A stretch of DNA of 64,000 nt from Cristatella mucedo (Eukaryota > Bryozoa > Phylactolaemata > Cristatellidae), in the NCBI GenBank assembly GCA_009760855.2, contig WPIO01000003.1, forward strand, positions 12,173,501 to 12,237,500. The letters are read 5' to 3'. Below are positions 53,700 to 64,000 of the stretch, in pieces. The first letter of the stretch is position 1; every line of letters starts with the position of its first letter. The notes under the pieces were generated by a model. The model saw only the letters and a list, made by a program, of their open reading frames with translations. It made no database searches and was not told the DNA's origin. A program made the translations under genes and the position numbers.

Positions 53700-55030
53700 T
53701 GTCTCCAGCAGACATTCTCTCGTGTCTCTGGTCGCAGTTAAAAAGCATGAACTGCTGTCATCTCAAGCACTAGGCATGCAGGTGCAGCAGGACAAGCAGG
53801 CCGCCGATGATGAAGCAGAGCACTCTAGGCAAGAGACAGGCCGAGTAAGGAGGCACGGCCAAAAATCTTGGCAAAAATAATGGGGAAGGCTTGAAGGGGC
53901 CGGCAGCCAGAGGGTGCATATGACAACTGTCGTGCGTCGGTTAGTCCAAGATCGTGAAAACAGAGCAAGACGTCACGGGTACAGCAGAAACGTACCTCCG
54001 AAGCAGTGGGTGCTGCAGAAGCAGCAGTTACACCAGCAGTAGCAGTATAGCAGCACCGGAAGTACAGGCAATGGCATCAGCGAGACAAGAATGTCGTCAA
54101 TCTTTGAGTGACTGAGCACAAAGACTGCAGCCTCAAACCACACGAACGGTCAAGGCAAGCTGCTTTTGACCACTGCTCGGGTAAAAACAAGCTTGTGCTT
54201 ACCAACGGCTGTCTGCTGGCGCCACGCGAATTCGTACCTCACTGATATTAGCAGCCAAAGGGCAGCCCTAGTCGGTGTGATGCTGCCTAAAAATAAAAAT
54301 TGCAAGAGGGATCGGTGCATAAGAGCTCTGACGTAGGGACCGGAACCTGCTAGGGATGCTCTTCATTAGACTAACCGTATTTGTGACTGATTCTACACTG
54401 CTAATAGCAAATGGGCAGTCCCTAGTTATGAGACTGTTCAAATCTAATGAGCCATTAATAATGCACTCGCTTCACCGTCAGCAGCTAGAAGCACAGGAAA
54501 AGCCGGGAGAACCACTATGTTGGTACTAGACTGGTAGGCATTGCAAAGGCAGGCAATAAAATAGTCCTGCCCTAGCTATTGCTTCAGCCCAACTCACGCA
54601 ATTGCTAAAATGCACCGAGGCTGACCGAGGAACGACTAGCATAGCCTCAGAAGAGACTCGGCGAATGACAGGCAACGAATGGCCGAACGGCACCCAACAG
54701 CGATGCCTTACACGTAACAGCACCCACAGCAAGATAGAGCACTGACACCAGCAATAAAACGAATGTGGACATGGTGACCACAGTTGGCACTGCCGATAAA
54801 GTCAAACAGCCTCAGCCTCTAAGAAACCGATCGTTAGAATGAGCAGACGGCGCCTGCCTCGTGTGGGCAATGCAGCATTGCGACACCCTGCTAAAGCCGA
54901 GCAAGCTTCAGTGTAAGTAATGCAATTGGGGCTGCCAGCAGAATCACATTGGCAGTTTCTAGAGGCGGCAGCTTCAAGTGCCTCAAACTCAATAGCAGTA
55001 GCATGAAGCAGTCGCCAATTGCATCGCGCC
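53700..55030. other. Intergenic, nothing recognised
   Basis: No frame with a motif. A GCA-rich stretch around 54000-54050 gives short Ala/Gln/Ser frames. Confidence 0.35.
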
Positions 55031-55034
55031 GCTG

Positions 55035-55268
55035 TCACCTTCGGGAAGCTGCAGCAGCCGTGATTAGATCGACCGCCACTAAGCAGCCAGCATAGAAACA
55101 GCCGATGAATGCAAGTGCGCGGCGCACCGAAAGGTGCCGGTGCTCCGAAGCTGCTACGACTGATGAGAACTGAACGAACGAGCTGCACAGCAGCCGGCTA
55201 GCTCGAGTGGCCGACGGTCCGTCGAAATGTGTGCCCAGCGATGACAGGGTCAACACGAGCATCGCCAT
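55035..55268 (-). CDS. Possible first exon or small ORF, 77 codons
   Basis: The ATG at 55268 has a favourable context (aaaacATGGcg) and encodes a hydrophobic start ('MAMLVLTLSSLG') that could be a signal peptide, then a second hydrophobic stretch 'LAFIGCFYAGCLVAVDLI'. A donor-like AG|GTGACA overlaps the stop codon. No homologue recognised and no next exon identified. Confidence 0.25.
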   Translation of the reverse strand: MAMLVLTLSSLGTHFDGPSATRASRLLCSSFVQFSSVVAASEHRHLSVRRALAFIGCFYAGCLVAVDLITAAAASRR

Positions 55269-55480
55269 GTTTTCTTAGCATCCGTTTAAAGCAGTCATTG
55301 TAGGGGCGCTCACACTTTGATTGCTCGATAAACACCACTGAAATCACTGCACACTAAAGCCGGCATCGAGACCGTCAATAGCTAATTGAAACGATTGATT
55401 AGGCACACCGACCCAGGCCGAAGACAGGCTTGACTGGTGGCAGAGAGTGCTCCAGCTCCACTGAGCAGCATTCGGCAGCT

Positions 55481-55502
55481 CTCTCTCTCTCTCTCTCTCT
55501 CG
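55481..55502. repeat. Short (CT)n tract
   Basis: About 11 CT dinucleotides. Confidence 0.9.
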
Positions 55503-55574
55503 AATGCAGCAGATATTGTCGTGTGAATAAATATTTCGAGTGCTCAGCCAGCGACGCAGTGAGCCCGGAGAAAA

Positions 55575-56219
55575 TCAGATGACAAGCCGGTGGACTCGGA
55601 GAAAACAAATCAGACGAGAAGCCGATTGAATGCGTTCGCCCACCAGAAGGGCAGCCGCAGCAGCTGCAGGCACTCGGCAGCCTCCGAGCGTGGCACACTC
55701 CTCCATGCTCGGTCCCACTGTAATCGGTTCAATGCCATGCCGAGTAAGGCGGCGGCTGGCCAATGTAGAGGCGTCATCGTGAGCGCACGCGGCCGCCGGC
55801 CCGCAGTTATAGACACCCTTATTAGTCCTCAGCAAAGCGGCACCCTCACCGCTATCACTCCCGCACGTCGGCATGATCGAACTAGACGAGAAATGCGTAC
55901 ACTGTGGTTGCCGCCAGGCAGCATTTATCGACTGTAGGCACCTGCTCTCGCGTGGGCGCTTACGCAAATAACTGCCTGCCACTCGAGACAGCTGCCCTAT
56001 GCAGACTGCAAGCTTGCTGTTCCGAAACCAAGTTACTTGCCCCTTTCTTCGTGAGTGCCATGCTAGGTGCACATCGGCACAGCTTGGAATGAGTGAGCCT
56101 CGGAGAAGCAGCAGCCCATCTGGTCCATCCTCAACCAGGCTCCATGCCATGCTTCCAGTTGCAGCGCCCGAGGCGTCAGGCAACACTAGCTCCTTAAAGC
56201 CGTAGCCGAGATGCAACAC
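55575..56219 (-). CDS. Uncharacterised ORF, 214 codons, possibly an exon
   Basis: This is the longest non-repeat frame of unknown identity. It opens at a non-ATG codon; the first ATG is 24 codons in, at 'MAWSLVEDGPDGLLLLRGSL'. The first 60 codons look like real coding sequence, and a donor (CAA|GTAACT) follows 'WHSRRKGQ' at about 56038, so only 56219-56040 may be an exon. The rest is Ala/Arg/Cys-rich and may be GC-driven openness. I do not recognise the protein. It lies just 3' of the endonuclease IV gene on the same strand. Confidence 0.3.
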   Translation of the reverse strand: MLHLGYGFKELVLPDASGAATGSMAWSLVEDGPDGLLLLRGSLIPSCADVHLAWHSRRKGQVTWFRNSKLAVCIGQLSRVAGSYLRKRPRESRCLQSINAAWRQPQCTHFSSSSIMPTCGSDSGEGAALLRTNKGVYNCGPAAACAHDDASTLASRRLTRHGIEPITVGPSMEECATLGGCRVPAAAAAALLVGERIQSASRLICFLRVHRLVI

Positions 56220-56841
56220 AGCGTGAGCTTGCTGCCCATTATTGGTCCACGAACGAACAACAGCAGCTACTAACTGCCAGTCCTAGCCAGTCAGTTTGTT
56301 GCATTAGCCGACGAATCGTGACCGATTAAATAAATAAGTGAAAGAGGGCTGTAGTCCACGTTCGGTTGCACATTAAAAGCCCACCCAAAACGACCAATTC
56401 TCGAAGCTTGCACGCAGCTGCATTAAGAGTGAGATGCTGATCGACGGGGGGGGGGGGGGGCCGGCATGCAACCACTCTCATCACTAATGCATACGTGAAC
56501 AAGACGTAACGGCGAGCCGTCGTTGAAAAAGAGTCGTGTGGCAAGAATCAGCATAAAAACGTCAGTCCAACTAAGTCAATGCCAGCAAACGTCGTGGCCG
56601 CACGTTACGGCAAACCAACGAACCAGTCCAAGAAAGACAAACGTGAGCAACTGCAGCAGTTCATGTTGAGGCAAACCAGCGTATAAAGTCAAAGCAGCCG
56701 GTGCGCGCCCATGCTTTGGGCAGGCAGCACGGCCACGAGCAGGAGCATCGGCAGTGGCTCCAGCCGCATGCTTCTGTCGAGGGTGGCCGAAGCCTATGCT
56801 GGCACTGCAGCAGCTCACTCTGCCATGGCGAGCAGAGCTTG

Positions 56842-57038
56842 CTATAAGGCTGAGTCACAGCAAAGAGAGTGGAGCAAACGAATCTCTTCGGCATATCCCT
56901 CGTCGGAAGTGAACGGTGTCTCCAAGATCAGAGGAATGTTTCGCAGGCGAGGGTCGTTCATAATCCGTCGGAATCCCTCTTGTCCGATGCAGCCTTTGCC
57001 AATGTTGGCATGCCTGTCGAGGTGACAGCCGAGGGTAC
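56842..57038 (-). CDS. Endonuclease IV terminal exon
   Basis: 197 bp including the TAG stop. Acceptor 'attcgctccag' before 57038. It encodes '[20 protein letters not shown]', '[20 protein letters not shown]' and a short C-terminal tail. Confidence 0.88.
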
Positions 57039-60000
57039 CTGGAGCGAATTCCGCAAGGCTACGGTCGTGCGTGCACACACCACCCCAAGTGTGACCTACG
57101 GCTGCAAGAGAATGCCAAAACGCTAGTGGGGCCGCCGGGCTGCCTGCACACGTGTTCGGCAAGAACAAGCAGTCCACGTGACGAGTGGCTCATTGGCAAT
57201 AAGCTACAGACAGCAGCTAGGACAGGAGTAGGGGCCACCATCGGCTGCAACGACCGGAATGATAAGCACAGCACTGGACGCAGTATAAAAGGCGCACGAC
57301 TCTTCGAGATCATCACTAGAGCAGCAGGAAATATCGGCTTGCAACTGCAATGCCATCAGGGTACACAGAACCGGGGCACATGGTGGTCAATAAAAGGCAC
57401 ACGACTCTTCGAGATCGTCGCTAGAGCAGCAGGAAATATCGGCACGCAAATGCAATGCCATCAGGGTATAAAGGACCGGGGCACATGGTGATCAATGCAT
57501 CAATTTCAACAACTTCGGCAGCACTTGCTAGACCACAGCCAAATTATTGTACAGGGTCATAGTGAGGTTGCTTTACAAATGTCGTTACCATTTATACATT
57601 AGTATTATTATTGCTGTAGCATCGGCACTATACCTGAACTTGCATTCGAGGGAGTCGGGGTGGCTTCGGCTATCGAAACCATCGAATGTCACAGAGCCGA
57701 GGTCCTTATACATAGAATGACAGCGGGTGCACATGGACAGCGGGTGCCATAAACCAGCAGTGCAGGGCACCCGGCGTCCTGCAGCTCCTGCGACCAGTCG
57801 ACTTACCACTGCAGATGCCATCAGCTCACAACAGGCAGTGCAGACTAATCACGACACGAACTACGGAGCTCTAAAAGTGAACAGCCCGGGACACCTGTCA
57901 GAAGCAATGAGTTGTAATAGGGCATACTCAGCAAGGGAACCGCATAAGTGAGTCTGTAGCTACCTCTCAGGCACAATGAGCAAGAAACTTGCATGCAGTA
58001 TCACGACTTAGGCAGAGTAGGTGGCCCAGCAATTAGAGATGGGTCTTGGCCTTGGCTCATGCTTCAGCCAACTTAACAATCTGAATGAGGTCAGAGCCGT
58101 ACTGACCTATCGGTTGCTACATAGGCAGCGATCTGGTCTTCTGCTCGGCATGCTTGAGACCTCTGACGCATTGTCTACAGAAAAACTTGCAGTGCTCTTT
58201 GACCATTGCTAAAGTGGTATAATCCCATTTAAGCTCGGGTTTGAGACAAGCTGCTTGTAAACACTATGTGACCTGGGCTCACCACCCATCCGATCCAAGC
58301 AAAAACAATAATGCACACTCAATTAGACTCACACCTTATTGGCCTCGGCTGCCATCCAGCTAATAGAATGAGCTTGGCAAGAGCTTGTTGGTTAACTGTG
58401 TCATGTACACTACACCTCGTATTGCCAGCTGATGGCATCTGCAGGGGTCTAGCCTCCCCCTCCATATTAGAGGCTTTAAAATATCTTGAAATTGGGTGGA
58501 GGTACTAGAGCCAACATGGTCACAAGTAGGGCCAAGTGAAATCTGTGGAGGGGGTAGACATCTACAGTAATTGACACAACTTTAAACAGAACTCTGCAGA
58601 AGCTGGTTAAGAGTTTCATTTATCACAAAACTATATTTTCAGGGTCATACATAGGCAGTCAAGCATTATGGTCGTCGGACAACTGGCTCGTTACCCTGCT
58701 GATAAATAAAGTTGTATAGCAACCCCGTCGAGCGAATTCAGAATGTCATTGTTTTACATCACGTCTATATGCAAACATCATGGTCTCTAATGCCAGGAAT
58801 GCAATGCAGTTGAGGTAGTGAGTAGCTTCTCACTACCTCAACTACTCTCCTGACTCTGCTATGCTTCTCACTTTCTCTTTGTTGCATGAGATGAAGTCTA
58901 TTGGCTACCAAATGCGTACCGAAAGTCGCTTAGACTGTGAGTGCACTATACAAAACTCTCCTGTGTAACACCCACATAGTCTTTATGGCTTTGTGGAGTT
59001 AAAGATGGAGATACGTTACATAAACAAATTTCAGCTGCTCTCCCCCCAGCACAGACATTGCTCGTGTGCATTAAAACAACGTTCTGATCCTGAACTGTAG
59101 CTTGTATGTAGTTGGTTTATATACTGTCCTGATAATCAAACCAAGGCTGCTTTGCAAGCAGAGTATATCCAGGGGCAACAAGTGGAGAACGAAGTCTTCG
59201 ACTTGCTATGTGGGACGAGGCATACCAAGGACTAGCCAAGCAGACATACAGACCTTGTTAGTCGAGGCCAATCATAAAGGAAATAAATGCATTTGTCGGG
59301 CAGCTAACAGCCTGTAGCATCTATTCCTTATCGATCTGCTGCACGGCCAGGGCCCATTCGCCCAACCCTTCACTATGCACATGCTACTAGGTCGAGCAAC
59401 CGACCAAGCACACAGCACTGGCTTCTCGGCCGCGACACAGCTCCCATGAATGACACAGTACCACAACATTTCACTTCTTTTTACCCCTTCTTTCTCTTGA
59501 AGCGGCGAGCTACAAATTGTAGACCCACGGGGCCCAAAGATAGCATTAAAATATTGTATTCACCTCCGACAGAATAGCAGAGCCAGCAAGTTTTGAGTAG
59601 CAGCACCTTTAAGCTATTGAGCTACGGGTGCTGCTGGTTCACCTCACATAGCTTATCGTAGCTCAAAAGCGATTCCTGACGATCCTCTCTTTCAGCCATT
59701 TTTGTGGATGCCATGGATCTATACTAAGGCGCCATGCTCCAGTGGGGCTAAAACCGAAAGCGCGGCAATGTTGTCGTCCATGTCTGCTTCATAGGCAAGC
59801 ACTCATAATTCCCAAGCTGATAACTGCATGCCTTACATCCATGTGATCGATTAATGTCCAGCAAGCTAGGACATCGATTATGTGCTCAGCGCACTGCCTG
59901 GTCAACTATAACAAAACCCCCTGGTCGTATCCCAGGGGTAAGGTGCTCACTCTTCACGAGTCAGGTCATCAGTCCGAGCCCTGCAGAGGGTGATCCTTCA

Positions 60001-61263
60001 TTGCCCACAGCAAGGGGAATGATAGCCATTACAGCTTCACAGCCACTACATAACTGAGGCTGTTAAATCAGCTAACCATTACAAGGCCCGACCCAGACGA
60101 TTTTCAAATGTATCTTCTGAGATTTGTAGGTAAGGCGGTTGCTTTTCACGACCTCGGAGCCGAGGTCGTGGGCTAGAATCCTGCAGTGGGCGATCCTTTA
60201 TCGCCACTGCAAGCGGTGGTGATAGCCGTAAAGGCTCTTCTGTCGCTATACAAAAGAGGCTGTTAAATCAGCTAGCATTTTTTTTTTTAGTGACAGCCAG
60301 TAGCAGCTGACCAGAGCCACATTCTGACCCATAAAGCCTGTCCTGCCTGGCTTGGCTCATTCATATCTAGCTGAACTGCTATACCAGTCTCCAGCCTCCT
60401 TGTGCCCTTAGGTCATCTATGGACAATAACTTAGCTGTTCCATTCCGATGTATAAATACCCTTGCCGATAGAAGCTTTTGCCTTGCAGTTTAGCTACTGT
60501 TGAACTCAATTCCACAATCTTACGCAACAGCAACATCTACGCTCCTGCTCCTGACTGTGGCACATCCTTTCCAGCGGTCCTGAGCTGCTACTTCTATGCT
60601 ACTCACTACCGCAACTGCCCACCTGACATAGCTATGCATCCCATTTTCATTTCGTTACGTGAGATTAAGTCTGTTGGTTACCATATGCACACCAAAAGCC
60701 GCCTAGGCTTTGAGAGCGCTATAGAAAAATATCCAGCATAACACCCACTAAGACAATGTGGCTTTGTAGAGTTACAGATGCAGATACATTGCACTCCAAG
60801 GCGATGCACCTATCAGCATGCTCTTGAGAGAGCAGCAATGGTTCGAGTGCTACAGCTCAAATATGGAGCCGCACCAGCAATGCGTGCAAGTGGCTGCTTC
60901 TGAGAAGAAGCACTCCATATGTGCTGGACAGATCAAAGAGTGGTGCTCATGAGAGGCCACAGATAAATAAGTGAAGATCAGCACAATGCATGTGCTGTGT
61001 GTCGCCAGTGCAAGCCGGTCTGGCTGGGCTATGGTGCAGCTGCATCACCCACACCTTACACATTTCACCTCTTTCCTTAATAAATTCCTAGCACTCGTCC
61101 CCTCTATCAAAATCACGAGGCAAAGGAATAGATAGCAAGAGCGGTGCACTATACCCTGGGCGCACTGGACGATTCCACTTTGCAATTGTACAGCTAGCAA
61201 CACAGCATGTCACTTGCAATTTCACCAGCCGAAGCATACGACAGGGTGACCTTGAATGTGACG

Positions 61264-61359
<96 letters not shown>

Positions 61360-63004
61360 ACCGGAAGGAGCCATGAGCCATCACTCTGGATGTTAGCAGG
61401 ACACTGACTTGCATGCACGGCGTCAGGCCAATGCAGCCCATCATTAACTAGTGCACATGGGAACAAGTGGAGTGAACGAGACCAATAGTTGCCACAGAAC
61501 AAGGTAGAAGAGCGAAAGAAATGGAATGTCGCGCAGGCCGACAAATTCGACTAGATCAGGTCTCTGTCTTGTCGCTGAGCATTATCTGGCAAGCCCCAGG
61601 GACCATCAATTAGGGTCGTGCCTGCTGCAGAGAGCTCACGGCAGACCACCCACGAGCAGGGCATATCGATAAAATGAGTTGGATTACACACCATTGCCGA
61701 TTAGATTAATTCATGCTGAATTTCTGCCCGCACGCTCGTGCCCGCACGTCTCTGCAGCCAGTAAAGCTAGGTATGCACCAGAGAGCAGGCCGGCTAAGCA
61801 GGATTGCCGGAGGATAATCATGAAGGCCGTCGCCAAGCACAGACAGCCGGGCAGATATTGCACTCCACCGCCCAGTCACTCCATGACGTGATTTACTCAT
61901 GCAAAGAATTCTTTCGTGCACTCATTTTCTTACACCTCTAACTCTTTGGTGAAAAGGCAAGCATGCAGGCATGCACGAACAATCTGAACCTACTGCCGTC
62001 TGCAGCTGCAACCAAGAGGTGTAACAAAAATCGGCTTTCAACTGCACGCTCAACTTTCTCGCACACGCCCTTGCTACAGGCATTGGAGACACAGCAACAG
62101 AAGCAGTGTGCAACGGCTGACCTTTTGAGTCGTTGAGGTGCATTCCTTTTAGATACTTCAAACCAACGACAGAGTCAAACTTGCTGATCATGGCTTCATA
62201 GCCTTTTTCGGTCGACAAATCATAACCTGGAATGAAAGCAGAAACTGGCCTGAAGGCAAGTTTGCACACAAGAGGAACCGTTCAAGTACCGACATTAAAA
62301 AGGCAAAAAGATTCACTGAGACGGCGTTTGATCTTCGGTTGAGCACTGCCACGCCCTATCTACTAACGAAGAAAGAGAATCAACATAGACTAATCACCGA
62401 AATATCCCGAAGGAGAGGTCAATATGCTTACAAGCATTAAGTCACATATTTTTTTTAATAAGTTGACAGAGGACGACTTAAGATAAGACATTTTAAATTA
62501 AGACAAGTACACTGCAGTCGCTGGCCCGAATACTCTAGAATGCAGAGCACAGTCCGAAGTTACAGATGGAGATACATTGCGTTGCCTTTCATAGGTTTGA
62601 CACGGGCTGAAATAGGCAGACACATCCCCACATAGGCACCTAACAAAAAAGAAAATACTCAGTTGGAATAGTGACTGCTAGATGAAAGCTTTCAGTGCAA
62701 AACTTTTACTGCAAATCGTGAGGCAAACAATAGCTTTTGTAATGCTATTTCTACTGGCACGATCAAAAGAAACAAGGACACGGACAAAGAAGAGTGGCAG
62801 GGCACTGCTGCCAGGCATCTGACATCTTAACATGCAGGTAGCAGTCAGCATAAGGTTACAACCATTGCCTACCAGCAGCATATGCATGACATGTGTCAAT
62901 GCAGACGCCGACACGAGATTTGTCTTTGACTTTGCTGATGATTGAAGCCAGTTCCTCAAACATTCCACCAACAGTGTGACCTTGACAGCTCATGTTCTCG
63001 ATCA
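56842..63004 (-). CDS. Endonuclease IV (AP endonuclease), 3' three exons
   Basis: Three exons in compatible phase 1: 63004-62873, 62226-62122 and 57038-56842 (ending at the stop). They encode '[14 protein letters not shown]', '[14 protein letters not shown]', '[18 protein letters not shown]', '[14 protein letters not shown]', then '[16 protein letters not shown]' and '[18 protein letters not shown]'. These cover the C-terminal half of the Nfo/APN1 TIM barrel. By position they keep the metal-binding Glu of VIEN, Asp and His of DTCH, His of MHLND, Asp and His of DRH, and Glu of LETP. The enzyme incises DNA at abasic sites in base-excision repair, in nucleus or mitochondria. The N-terminal exons, with the first two zinc histidines, must lie beyond 64000. 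The last intron (5083 bp) is filled with repeats. The first residues of the last exon (GTLGCH) confirm the acceptor choice. Confidence 0.9.
57285..57494. repeat. Tandem duplication of 105 bp
   Basis: Two adjacent 105-bp units (about 57285-57389 and 57390-57494) share 'cgactcttcgagatc', 'agagcagcaggaaatatcgg' and 'aatgccatcagggta', with about 15 differences. Because the unit is a multiple of three, the plus-strand frame is open through both. It lies inside the last endonuclease IV intron. Confidence 0.85.
57500..58800. other. Endonuclease IV intron, nothing recognised
   Basis: Short frames without motifs. Confidence 0.35.
58808..58843. repeat. 15-bp perfect hairpin
   Basis: 'agttgaggtagtgag' (58808-58822) and its exact reverse complement (58829-58843) surround the loop 'tagctt'. 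The arm sequence also occurs at about 39050-39064 at the edge of the minus-strand LINE tail, so this may be two LINE tails joined head to head. Confidence 0.9.
58829..59035 (+). mobile_element. LINE 3' tail (second subfamily)
   Basis: 'ctcactacctcaact', 'taccaaatgcgtaccgaaag', 'aaaactctcctgtgtaacac' and 'tggagatacgttacat' match the reverse complement of 38880-39070 and the plus-strand copy at 60560-60790. Confidence 0.75.
59915..60085 (+). mobile_element. tRNA-derived SINE, decayed
   Basis: 'ccaggggtaaggtgctcact', a 'catcagtccgagccctgcag' B-box-like region, 'ggtgatccttcattgcc' and the tail 'aggctgttaaatcagctaac' give the same order as the copy 40 bp downstream. Confidence 0.65.
60120..60288 (+). 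mobile_element. tRNA-derived SINE
   Basis: 'taggtaaggcggttgctttt', 'gaggtcgtgggctagaatcc', 'gggcgatcctttatcgccac', 'tgcaagcggtggtgatagcc' and the tail 'aaaagaggctgttaaatcag' plus a T-rich end. About 90% identical to 40494-40663 by eye. Confidence 0.8.
60560..60790 (+). mobile_element. LINE 3' tail (second subfamily)
   Basis: 'gctacttctatgctactcac', 'cgttacgtgagattaagtct', 'ttaccatatgcacaccaaaa', 'gttacagatgcagatacatt': same tail as 58829-59035. The upstream part (60478-60560) keeps some of the C-terminal coding region. Confidence 0.75.
61266..61354. repeat. (CT)n microsatellite, about 90 bp
   Basis: Uninterrupted CT tract in the last intron of the endonuclease IV gene; flanking frames are spurious. 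Confidence 0.95.
62122..62226 (-). CDS. Endonuclease IV exon (MHLNDSK)
   Basis: 105 bp. Acceptor 'ctttcattccag' before 62226, donor G|GTCAGC after 62122. It encodes '[20 protein letters not shown]' and '[14 protein letters not shown]'. Confidence 0.88.
62873..63004 (-). CDS. Endonuclease IV exon (Glu and Asp/His metal ligands)
   Basis: 132 bp. Acceptor 'actgtttttgcag' before 63004, donor G|GTAGGC after 62873. It encodes '[19 protein letters not shown]' and '[15 protein letters not shown]'. Confidence 0.88.
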
Positions 63005-64000
63005 CTGCAAAAACAGTTTCGGCTGGGTTCAGCAAAGGTTTAAAAGAGCGCTTCAACTGCTAGCGCCTTTTATGGACGAAACCTTGAGCCACCACATCGG
63101 CAAAAAAACAAAAAATTCGATGTAGCTGAACACACCATTGAGGTGTACTGGCAAAAAGGACTTAAACTCAAGTTATTGCGGTTCAAGTGCGTATAATTTC
63201 AAAGATTAAATACTGCGCTTTGGGCCGTTACATCTGGCAGCAAGATGATGACCATAAGCACAATGCCAGGAGAGTGATGTACTTCATAACGAATCCTTGT
63301 TTGGTGCTGATGCAGTGGCCCAGCCAGTCCCCTGATTTGAACTCCTTAAAAAGACTATTGAGCCAAAATCGACAGGCGGTTCAGGCAAGATGTTAGGCAC
63401 ACATTTTCATTATTCAGTCTTTGTGGGAATGCGCTACAGCAGAAGAGACACCGCAGAAGCTGGTGGTCTCTATGCCTGACCAGACAAGGAAGATCACAAA
63501 GAATCGTAGTGTGATGATGCCACACTAAACACAAAAACGCCAACAGCACGTGTGCTTGTTTTGGGGCTGTTAATAGTAGAAACTCTCATATTTCCTGAAC
63601 GAAGTTGCAGTAACAGCAGCTGTGGCCATATTGCGATGATTTTGGGGCTGAGTGTATGAATGAGTGCCACGAACACCAATAAAGTTTGTGTGCACAAACT
63701 TGAAATGGCACCCAGAAAGCCACACATGACAATAACAACTCACTCCGGGTAGTCCAGCTGTGCCGAGTTGACCTGAAAGATTGCAGGTCTGTCGACTCGA
63801 GCAACCCAAGCTCAAAATCACCAACAGTACCATGCAAGTGAGCAGCCGGTGAGAAGATATTAGCTACAGAGTGCTAACGATCGCTGTGAAATGCAGCCAT
63901 CGGCGATGCATACAATTCACAAGTTCGAGCATCGGTAAGTTTGATAAGCGAAACAGTTATTCAATGTGAAGTGAGTGAATGCTGGCAAGCAGCAACACTG
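63005..64000. other. Probable endonuclease IV intron, no further exon recognised
   Basis: I searched the minus strand for the N-terminal endonuclease IV motifs (the GAHVS-like start and the His-containing strands) and found none. Frames at 63494-63837 (-) have no motif. A piece near 63195-63360 (+) with 'QQDDDHKHNARRV' and 'LMQWPSQSPDLNSLK' is clearly a Tc1/mariner transposase relic. Confidence 0.5.
63190..63500 (+). mobile_element. Tc1-like transposase relic
   Basis: The plus-strand frame from 63187 contains 'WQQDDDHKHNARRVMYFITN' and 'MQWPSQSPDLNSLK'. These correspond to the 'QDNDPKHTA' and 'WPSQSPDLNPIE' blocks of Tc1 transposases, the second catalytic Asp and the segment preceding the third acidic residue. 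The usual E is replaced by K/R. Downstream 'tgggaatgcgctacagcaga' also fits a Tc1 C-terminus out of frame. Only a fragment is present; no inverted repeats were found. Confidence 0.75.

Overview
The window is animal (invertebrate metazoan) nuclear DNA. Genes are split by GT-AG introns of 0.2-5 kb, cell-surface immunoglobulin-domain genes are present, and much of the space is eroded retrotransposon relics, tRNA-derived SINEs and CT/AT/GT microsatellites. A bacterial-type endonuclease IV (APN1/Nfo family), which vertebrates and flies lack, fits an invertebrate, possibly an early-branching one such as a sponge or cnidarian. I cannot name the species. No rRNA, true tRNA, CRISPR or prokaryotic operon was seen.

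All well-supported host genes lie on the minus strand. (1) 0-13.4 kb is a segmental-duplication field. It holds one intact kelch-repeat gene (7104-8099), two internally deleted copies of it (about 1.9-2.1 kb and 9.8-10.0 kb), and 1.2-1.3 kb blocks present twice. (2) 15.5-21.7 kb holds the 5' part of an Ig-superfamily gene ('gene A': signal-peptide exon, two exons of one Ig domain, and a probable further Ig exon). A 1-kb G-rich minisatellite sits directly upstream of it. (3) 28.5-45.6 kb holds a complete paralogue ('gene B'). I assembled 11 exons whose phases all agree, giving 1938 coding bases and 645 residues: signal peptide, four Ig domains, one transmembrane helix and a tyrosine-rich cytoplasmic tail of about 200 residues. 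(4) 45.9-48.0 kb is a pogo/Tigger-like DNA transposon with matching terminal inverted repeats and TA target duplication but a broken transposase; it lies just upstream of gene B. (5) 56.8-63.0 kb holds the last three exons of an endonuclease IV gene, whose N-terminal exons must lie beyond the right edge.

The retrotransposon layer is mainly one Jockey-superfamily (CR1/L2-like) LINE group. Reverse-transcriptase fragments occur at about 4.4-5.0, 8.5-8.9, 27.4-28.3, 31.8-32.9, 39.1-40.1, 50.3-50.7 and 51.1-51.4 kb, and several bare 3' tails are present. A tRNA-derived SINE family with recognisable A and B boxes is scattered from 40.5 to 60.3 kb, with more eroded relatives on the left.

The most interesting biology is the tandem pair of Ig receptors. 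Their first three coding exons have matching structure (exons 2 and 3 are 198 and 111 bp in both genes, all phase 1), but the genes diverge completely after the first Ig domain. That pattern is seen in expanding families of cell-surface recognition genes. Function here is inference only.
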